Shown in pieces: positions 27,701-39,700 of a DNA stretch of 64,000 nt. The stretch spans positions 124,001 through 188,000 of the forward strand of contig BGZK01000135.1 of the NCBI GenBank assembly GCA_005406025.1, read 5' to 3'. The notes beneath the pieces were generated by a model. The model was not told the DNA's origin, did no database searches, and was given only the letters and a program-made list of their open reading frames with translations. This DNA is from Eumeta japonica. Taxonomy: Eukaryota > Arthropoda > Insecta > Lepidoptera > Psychidae. Position 1 is the stretch's first letter; each line of letters opens with the position of its first letter. The translations under genes and the position numbers were made by a program.

Positions 27701-30700
27701 GCCGCGTGCGCCGGGAGCGGCTCTGCTCCCCGCCCTATCTAAACCGTCGCTGTATAGGTGTATATAAAATTTAACAAAAACCCATTATTAAACGAATGAA
27801 TGTGGCTCATATATGTATCGACATAATTGTTGCTTTTGGTTTTGTTAGTTTTAAATTTAGAACGTTACCGAGCTCAATGAAAACGTTCATGCTAATAATC
27901 ACACATATCCAGCAGAGGCGAGTGGTATATCGGTCGCTTTACAAGTTCACGACAGTGGCGTTGCGTAAATAGCGGATTATATTGTTTTTATCGGCTGAAT
28001 AAGCAATCCGAAGGTCAAAGTCTCGTCGTTCAACTCAGTACTCCTGCCGTTGTTGACTAATAGTCACCTACTTGCCGGCCGATTACGGAATAATTTATCC
28101 TCATAATGTAACAAATAGTATGTGACGGCCATTACGCTTTTTGCCGTTAAACGAAGTGAGTGCGTTTGAGTTGCGTTTTGAAAATGATCAATCGACGTTC
28201 AACGTCGCGACGAATATAAAATGTTAGTGCCTCGAATGGAGTATGATATAAATCGTTCAAATGCATCTGGCAATGAATTTATCATGCGAATGAAAACGGA
28301 CTGTGAATCAAAAGAACTATAGTAGTATATAATGTTTAATTTGTTGAAAAAGTTCAGAGGTAACAGGAAAAATAAACAGATGGATACAGTCAAAACGATC
28401 GGAATGGATTATAACGTAAGTGCACATGATTATTATAGTGATCTTTATGCACCCCGCTCAACGATAACATCGCCGATTGTAGCCGTCCCGCTTGTGATTT
28501 TGTATTGTTATTGTTTTCGGTAAGCGCACAAATGGGGGTCCCGAGCCTATACTAAGTTATTGTTGTACACACGTTCTTCGCCATGTAAACAATACTGCAT
28601 TCTTCGCATATCGGAGTGCGTTTTCTTCGCTAGCCAACGCGCCGGGCGTGTGTAAACAAGACTGTAGAGAGCCGACTAGTTCAGTCCACGATCTGCCGTT
28701 GTGTAATCTAGTGAAAGAAATCGCGTACGACTACTGTTTATGATAACGCTCAATAGGCGAAATGATTAAAATGCCCACGTGCCCGTCGTGCGTGATGCGG
28801 ATGCAACGCTCCCGGCGTCGACGGCTCGAGTTTCGACAGTGCGACGTGGCGCTTCATCAAACGGCATATGGTACTGCATTTTATATAATTAATAACGTTT
28901 TATCTGCGTTTTAAAGGTTAATATTTCGCCGAGCTTTTTACATATCGGTTTACTTGTTCTATCGTCGACTTGTGACCGTAAGTTTTATAAACGATCCCGT
29001 CCGCACCGATAGAGATTTAAACACCGGTTACATCCTATTCTGTTTACGGTTTCGAATGACATGTCAAAAAGCTATCAGCTATTGCTGCGTCGTAAACGAT
29101 ATCAAAAGACATTTACATATTTATAACAAAAAAGAAAACGGCCTAAACATAATATATCGAGGCTCAGACCAATAAGTCGCTTTATTCATATCGATGCGTT
29201 TAAATGCTAATGCTGCAGCAAGTCGGTGCATTGAGCCGCAGTTCGCCGCCGGCCGGGGCGGTGCATCTTAGTATTATTAGAACCGCTTCACGCCGAATCG
29301 GCCGACGAACCGCGCGATCACCGCGCCGACGCCGTCATCGCTTGTGAGTTACGGCGGTATCCTGGTCGGAGTTTGTTTAGTGTCGATCGAAGCGCAGTCT
29401 GATCGACGCCATTGGTGTTAATTTAATGTTACGAAACATCATTATAACTTTATCGTCGTGATCCTAAAGTCGTTGTGACTTTTTTGTCTTTACAAGCCTA
29501 GTATTGCCTTTTTTTAAACCGAATTTGAATTATTAGATTATATATAAAAAAAAGCTTTTCCATTTCAGTAACATCTACGAATAAATATCAAAGAAACGTG
29601 GTAAAACTTCGATCACTTCACTATTTGCATTTGCATTTTTCATCGACTATAGAAAGTTGCCGTTTTGATCATAGGCTGCTGCATTAAGAGCCGTTCTAAA
29701 CTCGCTTACGAATCAATCTTATTGCTTAACAATAATTGCGCGCGCGTATTACATAAATGCTATAAAAAAAAACAAAGACTATTCGAAATGCAACGAAATT
29801 TAGAGAGTGGTAAATAAATTAGAAAGACATTTATTATTTGCCGTTTGTGACGAGCTTCTATAGATCTAAAACACGTCTGCTAGACAAAATTCATTCGGTT
29901 CTTTATGAGTCTGTTTTGTATCTAGTCACAATGTTCTACCTGTGGGTCGTTTAATCTGACCACAAAACGGCCCCGTATAAAAACGTGACCTGTTATAAAA
30001 CGGTTTCATCATTTTTAATATCTCGTGTTTCGGCATCTGCGGTATTTCGCTAAACAGCATGTTGGCTTTAAACTTTGATGCGAGTAAGACCCGGGCATGG
30101 TTTTCGCCTGGGTGTCTTTATAGCACTTCGTTTCGTGCTTACGGGCTGGTGTGCGGCATCTCGTTTGATTTGTCACGCCGATTGACCTGTGCCAATTGGC
30201 GTGACAAATCAAAATATTTAAATTAAAAAAAAATCACGATGGAAATATCAAATGAAACGTAAGGAAAAATAAATGATAGGTCAATTTATTTGTATTAGAA
30301 TCCCACAACATTCGCGACTACCGCAGTACACTATAATCCTTCAATTTAAATTTAACATCGTATCAATTATCTGTTGTTGCGAATATGGATATGGTTCAGT
30401 GTTTATAAATAGGAGCTCATTTTTACTTCACATAAATAAATAATTGTGGCCATAGTGTGGTCTCAGCAGTGGGGTAGTAGAAACATGAGATAAAAAAAAA
30501 AATGAAATGTTGAAACCATGGACTTAAAAAATATATCGTTAATAATAACATTGCTATGTGTATAAGAGCCGAAGCATTGCGCGGAGGTAGATGCGTGAGT
30601 GAAAGGAGAATGGACATGCAAAAAGACATGCGATAATGGAATAGTAACATTATAGTAAAATGTTGGACAGATGTCGACGTTCTCCGAAATTGAATTCATA

Positions 30701-33700
30701 AAGAAAAGTAGGGAAATGTTTAATACAACTTCAGCAACGTGCCTGGCGAAATTGACAACCTAGCGACAGTCGGCACACGTACTCAGGTGTGAATGTGTAT
30801 TTATGATTAGTGATTTTATAGCGACTTACTTTGTGGGGCGTTTATCGTTGCTTGTGTCGATGCTCCTGGCGTCAATGCTTCGAGCCTCGACAGTGCGACG
30901 CGGCACTTCATCAGGGGCGTACGGTACTGCATTTTATATAGCTACCATTGTTTTATTTGTTATGTTTTAATTAAAATTCTAACCCCCAATTAAAATTACG
31001 TTTATTTTAAAACTGTGACTGCATCTATTCAATTAATCATAGAGTACATAATTACTATAGTATATAGTGGAAAATCTTTTTAATGATGAAGTTTTATTTG
31101 TTTTATATTTTTCATACAAACGAAGGCTGTGCACGCAGTAATGGATTATACAAAGATGTTCGATAGAAATCAAGTAATAATTTGACGTGGTGAAAGATTC
31201 ACAGCGCGCCTATTGTCGCGGCGCGTTGTTGAATCGCGGCCCGTCTTCAATTGTCTTTATGGGCTAGTTGACATTTCAATGGGCCGGTGAAATCATCAAA
31301 GGAAGCGGCGCCGTTAGTGGTGCGCTCCCTTCGTGGACCTAATGTTTAAGTAAATACGATGTTAATGGTCTAGAACGAGAATCAGAATGTTTGTGATGTA
31401 ACTGTTTCAAAAAATTGTATAGAGAAAGAAAACTAGTGAAAACTGTAAATAACATTATCAAGGTTCGATTTTCGTATATACCCCGTGCTACGCAAATTAG
31501 GCGGGGAGCGTTATCGAGTTTCAACAAAAAATGAAGTCGTTATGTTTCCCCTCCGCGCAATATGTTCGTGCATCCTATATTAAAGGCGTGTATTTTTATT
31601 CCATTCCTGATTTATAGGTGTTTTATTTTCAATGCGAACAAGTTAAGCTTTCGATGAATACATCGAATGCTTAACTTAATACCAAATATGGTATTAAATG
31701 TTATTGCCACTGTCACTAACTGTTTAATTTACAGTCGTCAGCAATCAGTATATGATTTTGAAGCACCTTTGTCAGTTATATTTTTACGCTTTTTAAGCTT
31801 TGACCTTTAGACTAGGTATATTTTTAGATATTCTTTCAGTTGATTGGCTTAGAGATAACTAATTTCTACGCCCCTCTACTCTAAAGTACTAAAAGCATCA
31901 TATGTATAAGATTTTGACGTAGTCGCACTATGTTTTATTTAGAAAATGAATTTGGTAAAAGAGGTGGAACTAAAAAAATATTTACTATAACAAAGGACAA
32001 ATATGTATTCGAGTTTAGATCAGCAGAGTAAACAGTTGCGCGTCGGAGTTGGCACATACTATTTTTCCACACATTTATTTGTTATTATTTACTTATAAAC
32101 TCTCGCTTATTTCCCAAAAGGGTAGGCAGAGACCATAGATTTCCACATGGTACGATCTATGAATATATATCTTTCTTCACTGACATTCGTACTTGATGAA
32201 CGACGGGATGACTGTACATTGACATATAATTGTACATAATACTATTTATGCCTGTAATTACTTGTCTAAACGCGTCGCAAATTCTCCATTCACAGATTAC
32301 GTCACATCTGATCAGGTTGAAATATATAACATACAAATACAATAAATAGGTTCATCGAACTATTTGTTTGCATTATTTTGTACTAAATGCAGTTATAACC
32401 TGTTTGATACAAGTATCGGACAAGTAATAACTAGAGTCGTAAAATTAACCGCTGAAAGTAGAATCGGTAATATCCTGACTCGCCGCGACCAGCACTCCAA
32501 TTTGACCAGTGCCGTTCACCGCCGCTCGTAAATGAGTGATGGCCGTGAAGTGGAGCAGCAGGTCGCTGCAGCGCGTTCCGCGTGACTCACCGCTTTCGTG
32601 GCGCCCGCGGCCCGCGGCCCGCGGCCGTCGCACACCTCGCATTTCGCTTTTGCTAACTGCGATAACGCGTGATTAATACTTGCTCGGTGAAACCGCTCGT
32701 CGATCGTTCGCCTCGTGGTGTTTGTACGGGGCTGAGCGCGGACACTCGCGCCGCCCGCGACGCGGTAACCGCGTATGTGTTAGACATGGAAATTATGAAA
32801 AAAAAGGAGACACTCGAAAACTTTTGAATGTTCATTACTAATTACAGACATCTAGCTTTTCGATGAAAATTTATCATTGTTTTGGAAGAAAGTTAATATC
32901 CTAGAGGTCTGAGAAAGTCCAAGAGCGGTCGCAATAAAATTTTGTTGTATTTGAGGTAAACGATCCCCAGTTTCAGTCAGCGGTGTGAGTCGATGCGTCG
33001 TCGTGGTCGTGGACATTCTCGCGTTTGGTCATTCATAACGCCCACCGGACAAGGTTACAAATGGAGACATACCAATTTTACAAAAAACTGTTCTCTGATC
33101 CTTCGGTAGTACGATTTCTGATCCTTCTGATCGTACGGTTGTAATCTGACCAGTAAACAATAGAAATACTTGGGAAAAATTTTCTTTCCCTGTGGCTGAG
33201 CTTTCAACTCGTTGCCTATCTCCGATCGGCGGTCGTAAAGTACTGTAATGTCGCTGATCAGATCTCCGGTTACTGTCATTACAATATAAACCATTAGTTT
33301 TGGAATGCTACGTAATGAAAAGCTGAATGTATTGACGTTGTCCACGAATCAGATAAGTTGTCGCCAAGTCTCCGTTTTCTTGCTTTTGAATTGCTTCTAA
33401 TTGGTAATTCTTGATTTAAGAGTCGAAGAATCGTATATTACGGAAATGTTTTTTTCTAAATATAGATTAATGTAATGGCAATCATTATAATGAATGTTGT
33501 GTTCATTACAATATTCTACACTTCACATTTTCATGCTCCAGCTTGATAGAATATTATGTAATTTTGATGGAGGGGTGACCTTTACGAGTTGTATGGAGTC
33601 GAGAATGAGTTCGGCAACATTACGCGTGCGTCGAATTAAAAGATACTAATTGGTATTTTGCGTATATTCTCAATTATTAATACAATTTACCGATTTTGCA

Positions 33701-36700
33701 TATATTAATGTTTCAGTTACAAAGCAAACGCGAGCTGTTCTTCAAGTCGGACTCGATGAGCGGCGGCGTGGCGGCGACGGGCGCGGCGGGAAGCGTGGCG
33801 CCCGCCGTGCCCCCGCTGGCGTCCGCTGCGCTGAAGGAAGCGTTGTCCAAGCGCGCTGCCACGCTGCCTGCCGACGCCGACACCAATCACCACGATGCCG
33901 CCAACAAGCTCAGCAACAGCGTGTCCGTGGACAATGCACGGCCCGTCGCACCTCTCTCCGCACCCCCGCCGACGCCGGCGCCTCCGCCCCCTGCTGTACC
34001 AACTTCGATTTTGCATAATATGCCGAGCGCTCTACGTGCTACAGACAATGCATTAAAGGTGAGCGAAGATGTGGATGGGATAGTTTAATTTAATGAAATT
34101 ATTATTTAGTCACTTATTTCGATAGCATATTTAGTGAAATAGAAATTGTATTGAAAGTATTTTCATAGTATTAATAAAAATACAAACTATCTTACATTGA
34201 TTTTCCACTTAAGTGTAGTGTCTGACGACAATGAATATCCAGTTATTAATGATAATATAATAACGAAATCTTACTCCGACATCTCTATTTATCTATGAAA
34301 ATTTAATATAACTAAGAAAGAATTTAAAAGAGTTGAAGGGAAATAACGATCGACATAAACTTACAAATAAAAATAAACTACGTTTAGGTAAGTACATATT
34401 GACTACGCAGTCGATAAATCACAAATTAATTTCAAGGGTTCTGTGCGCATGTTGACTAAGGGCTCTGTAGATATACTAGGTTTTTCCTTAAATAAATTTA
34501 AATCTGTAATTAAATAAATTATGTAGTAAAAATGATACTACATAATTTCGGAATAATAAAAGACAATTATCTATGGCCATAACCAGCTCGACTTCTTACC
34601 GGATTGTGTCATTCTTTAATAATATTGAATTTGATTATGGTTGTGTGATGATGTGAAAAATTTTGATAAGAGCTATTTTTGACTCCGCCCTCTTGTTATT
34701 ATGTGAAAACTACTTTCTGAACGAGTAACAAAATGGTTTATTAATAAAATCCTATGATTTATTCGAAGTGTTGACTGTTGACAAGAGTTATGTAATAAAA
34801 ATAAAGATATTCCGAAACTAACTTGGAATTAAGTTTAATAGCGGTAGCTATAAAATAAAGTAGGAGATGGTCAGCAAAAGATAAGGGCGTGTGTACAAAG
34901 TTGTGTAAATAACATTCAAATAGTTATTCTAAGTTCAAACGGAGCATCGTTATAATACACCTACATAAAAATCTTAATAAATAAACAAATTAGAGTAGCA
35001 TGTTTATCTGTACAATTATCTGCGCTTACTATTACATATTTATTGTGCGTTCGATTGTTTAAATTTAAGCGTCAAGTGTTTGTTTCAATAAAAGTAAAAT
35101 TATTTTTGAAATTTAATATTTACAGAAACTCGATCATCCACCTGTCGCACCGAAACCAGAAAATTTGCCCAAAATAGAAAAGCCAAAAACCAAAGAATTA
35201 GATGGTTATGTCGGATTTGCGAATCTACCGAACCAGGTATACAGGAAGGCTGTGAAAAAAGGATTTGAATTCACATTGATGGTTGTGGGTAAGTTCTTAA
35301 TCAACGTTTCTTTCTGTATCTTGTTACTAAATTTGTAATGAAGGGACTTACAAATTCTGTGCATTGATTATTTTTAGATATAATCGAGTCTTTTTTCCAA
35401 CAAGTTCATATACCACCTACCTATTTTATCCGTTATATGTAGCGACATAATCGTATTTTCTGCATTTACGTTTTTTACATTTACATTAACTTTAAAGTTG
35501 TTTTCATATTCTAATGTACGAGGAAATTAGTCAAATCTTTGTAACAGGTGGTTACTTATACATAAAGAAATCCGATACCTGAGTAGTATTCATTTCACTT
35601 AGAGATTAAATAAATCCCATTGTAGTTGGATAATACAGGTTGAATTACAGTGAATGTTAATAACAGTAAATATTTAATTCATAAACTTTGTTCGAGTCAT
35701 ATAAAGATTTATTATTAATAAATCTAGACCACAATACGAGCCTTCACGCGCTATATTGTTGATCGTAAAATGTTACAACACTTTTCATACGCAGTAATGT
35801 CGGTCTAATCCATAGTAAAATGATTAATATGACTAAGAATGCGTAGAGATTGATTAGCTAGTACTAAAAACAGTTCTCGAAGCGGGCCACGGCCCTCTGT
35901 TTGAACGTTTCCCTTTATGCTGTGTGTTGTGCGTCACGGCTCATTGTCATCAGTCGGGCGGGCCCGATAAATCAAGTTTGAATAATGGCACGTTTCAGGC
36001 GAGAGCGGCCTGGGGAAATCGACGTTAATAAACTCCCTGTTCTTAACCGAAGTCTACGACAAGGACAAACACCCGGGACCGTCGCTGCGCGTGAAGAAGA
36101 CGGTCGGCGTGGAGACCAGCGTCGTATTGCTCAAGGAGAACGGCGTCAACCTCACGCTCACCATCGTCGACACGCCCGGATTCGGCGACGCCGTGGACAA
36201 TAGCAATTGGTGAGTGGTCGGGGTTAGCGGCGATGCGGTATATCGCGTCAGTTTTAGACTTGCCGTACGGATCTGAGAAGAGTCCTAAAAAACTAAACTA
36301 AACGAGAAACGTGCTCAAAACCGTGGTTAGAAAACCAGTTTTGCAAACTGTACTGCATGACCTATCAAATGTAAGGGCTTCAAATTTAAGAAAAGGAGCG
36401 AAAAAAAAAATTGAGCATCCGCCCCTTGTTTCCGGAACCACTGAGCTTAAAATTTTGAAAAAAAAACAGAAATAAGTTTTACAATCGCAGTTCTTTTACT
36501 TGCTACAAACAAATTTGGGTCAGTTTTAAAAAAAAAAATAAACATATTCATCATGCAAAGTCCTCTCTCCATGCGAGTTTAAGTAGTAGTTATTGTACTT
36601 ATTGAGGGACATTGTTTCTTGTGAGATAAATATTTTTCAAGTAGCTCCTCTACTGTGTATTGTTGAAATTGTAAAGTTTGTGATAAATTGCATATTATGT

Positions 36701-39700
36701 GTGGTTGGTTGAAATGTAGAATTGCATTACTGGCATTGGTAATTTGAGAATTGGGAAGGAAGACTAGTTGTTAACAATTTTTGTGAATTTCCCTTTGATT
36801 AAGGTTTAATTAAGAAAAATCGTTGCTGTATTTCATAAGAGCTTTTTAACAACACTCCATTGAGATAATACTAGTGCAATTTTTCGAATTCACTTATTTT
36901 TAGTAGATACAAAATGGCCATCTCTGAGAGGCAGGGGCTAAAACACTGCAATATATGAAAATATAATAGCTTCACTGCTTATTTAGCAGAGCGAACGATT
37001 GTCGTCACTCAAAATTCCAATCGTAATGTTTTTTATTTAAATATAGTTTTGTACGGATAGTATTACAATAGTAAAATTTTTCTTTCGTTCATAGTACTTG
37101 CTTCTGCAAAAAAAAAAATTAAAATGGCACAATTGGCAATATTGGCAAAATTTACAATGCATAATGTCTGTTTTAAATGTTCGCCATATTAATTGTCATT
37201 TGCGGTTGAATCGTATTCAGAGGCACTATTCATCTTTTGAAAATCAAAAACTCATGGGTATTATCGAGCTGTGGACTTAAGTGATGTAAGAGAGATGTAA
37301 GTACAACTATTTACATTTAGGGCTCTTGTTATTTAGTTTTGGTATGAATTATAATATTTCTTCCTTGCTAATGGCAGGTTGAATATAACTACATGAGGAT
37401 CCCTTGTGAAGTTTTATTGATTTAAGATTTTAATAACCATCAACAGCTGCCAATTTAGCCCTTGTATGCATGAATGCATTATTTTCTAACTAAATTCACA
37501 TTCAACAATATATGTTTTAACACAAAGAAATATGTAATGAAGTAGTTCAGTTGAGTATAACTTAAAATAATTTACTAATAAAAAATGTTTTATACTTAAA
37601 ATAAAAGACTTACATAAACCGTTTTGGTTGTTTACAACATAGTATTTGCGCGTATTTATACATTAAATACCAGCTTCAAAAAAATGAGCAATATCTATTG
37701 CTTAGTTACATATTTGGATGTCAATATCTTATATTTACATTACCATATGCCAGTTAAATAAGGTGCTAAACGAGATACCACAAGGCGAAAAAATGTCAAA
37801 AATTTGCTAAAATAAGGGACAAATCATTCTGTAATTTTTATTTATTATTTTATTTGTTATTCTTTTATAATTAAAAAGAATAACAATAATAAATAAAACA
37901 TTAACTACATAACTGCAGCATCAAACAATCCCCCCTTTTTGTTATCATCAGTTTTCCGAATTGCTTTGCAGTATGAAAGCAAATTGAAAGAGATATATTT
38001 ACATCAAAACGAAGATGTAAACGTGTCACGTCTTATGTAATAAGGAACAATCCAATTAATCAAATTTGCAAAAATAAAAACAATCGCTCGTGTATTTCGA
38101 CGTAAAAAATATAAGGTACCATTCTCGTAAACTTTTTCAGGGAAATTATCATATGATTGAATTGTTTCGTTCATGAGCGTACTTTGCAACAATATTATGC
38201 AAAATTAAATTCATGGCTAATGCCATGAATTTAATTTGCATAATATTGTTGCAAAGTATTAAAATTTAGGCATTAAATTTTAATAACCTGATATCGAATG
38301 GAATATTTGATGGATATTAGTGAAGTGAAATGGGTATGTAAAAATAATACCTTTTGGAAATCATTGGTCTCTGCTTATCTCTTTGCAAAGTTGAACTTTG
38401 TGATTATCTGTTCCAGCTTGGAGTACTTAGTGGAACAAATAATTACTCTTGAATTGTTATAAAATTCTGATTAGTTGATCATTTAACTGCCAGAGGTCTA
38501 AATTATTCTAATAAATGAACAGATAAATTATTCCAAGAAATGAGAGTGTAGATAGTATAATCAAATTTACAAAGTTGCATTGAAAATGTCAACAATGCAT
38601 AATTGTTTTCGCTATGAGAAGTGTAAAAAACAAAGTCATTGTACATTCTATTTGTATGTTGTAGAAACAGAATGATACATAAAAAAAAATAATAACTCAA
38701 TACTCAATATTTTTTGTTTTATTATTATTAAAGCATGTAGTGATAGGAACAAGTCCGTTATGAAATTAATTTCAAAGAGAATATTCATTAAGTAATTTGG
38801 TTTTAAAATATTATTGATATTGCTTCCTGTTAAAATCTACAAATATTTGATTTTTTAAAAATAAGTGTACATGTAAATTTAGATTGGCAGATGAATTAGG
38901 TATCTTCTTTTTATTTCAAAGGTTGTATTTTATACAGTTTAGGAAACTGACAGTTATTCCACATTTGTTCCAAAAGACATGTAAGTCATTGGCAAAATTT
39001 TAATACCTTTTGTTGTACAAAGCAAGAATGTAATCATATCAGTATAGAGAGCACAAAAATAATTAACGAAGGATGTAAATATTTATCCTTATCTCTTGCA
39101 TAGTCACTTCACTTGTATCAAGCTATAGAATTTATTAAGACATGTATTTAATACGTACTTTGATATTGTATCCTCTCCTGTAATGAAAATAAGTGGAATA
39201 CAATAAATTATACTTAATTATGTCAAATATATTAATTTAATAGATAATATGTACAATTCGCGCCCAATGTAAAGCCGACTGTTTAAAATTAGCACTGAAT
39301 ACAGCGCAAATACAATCGAATGAAGTTTGCGTATTATGTTCTAGTTGTTCTTTTGCAGTTTATGGAAAAAAAATTATTTATTCTGTTATTTGATACTGTA
39401 ACTTTATATAGCCATGATTGACATGGCCAATTCAGTTCAATAGCCTCTAGGTTTCGATAGCATCAGAGATGTAAATGATCTATAACACTATATCATATTA
39501 CGAAGCATGAGTAATGCTTTCTTCCATGTTAATTTCTTAAAATAACATGTAAAAAAAATAGTTGTAAATATTACGACAGTGTTTTTACATTCTCATTATT
39601 TTTTACAGATCTAAAAGATTAAGAAAATTTTATCATTCTAATATATACAAAGAAAAATTGTTCATAATGTTTTTTTTTTGTACTGACTTGAAGCAGTGGA

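Larger units (their letters stand above)
3766..33716 (+). other. Septin intron 1 (about 30 kb)
   Basis: A very long first intron in phase 0. Most of it is AT-rich with no coding signal. Separate entries cover two alternative first exons, CpG-rich blocks, the mariner copy, a 170-bp tandem duplication, a foldback element, the GATTCC-type repeats and several hairpins. In the stretches between these entries (3770-5380, 5530-7610, 8800-9740, 14000-15780, 15830-17320, 20990-21950, 22130-25430, 25660-26500, 32100-32560 and 32840-33700) I see nothing I can name. Around 11656-11815 there are small imperfect hairpins (gtaaagtta with taactttac; aggcaat with attgcct). Confidence 0.7.

Noticed and set aside
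30015..30212. 65-codon - strand frame rich in Lys/Arg
   Set aside because: It ends in a hairpin repeat and its composition suggests a repeat fragment; no gene family recognised.
33055..33345. 96-codon - strand frame before septin exon 2
   Set aside because: No start context, splice sites or similarity; in intron.
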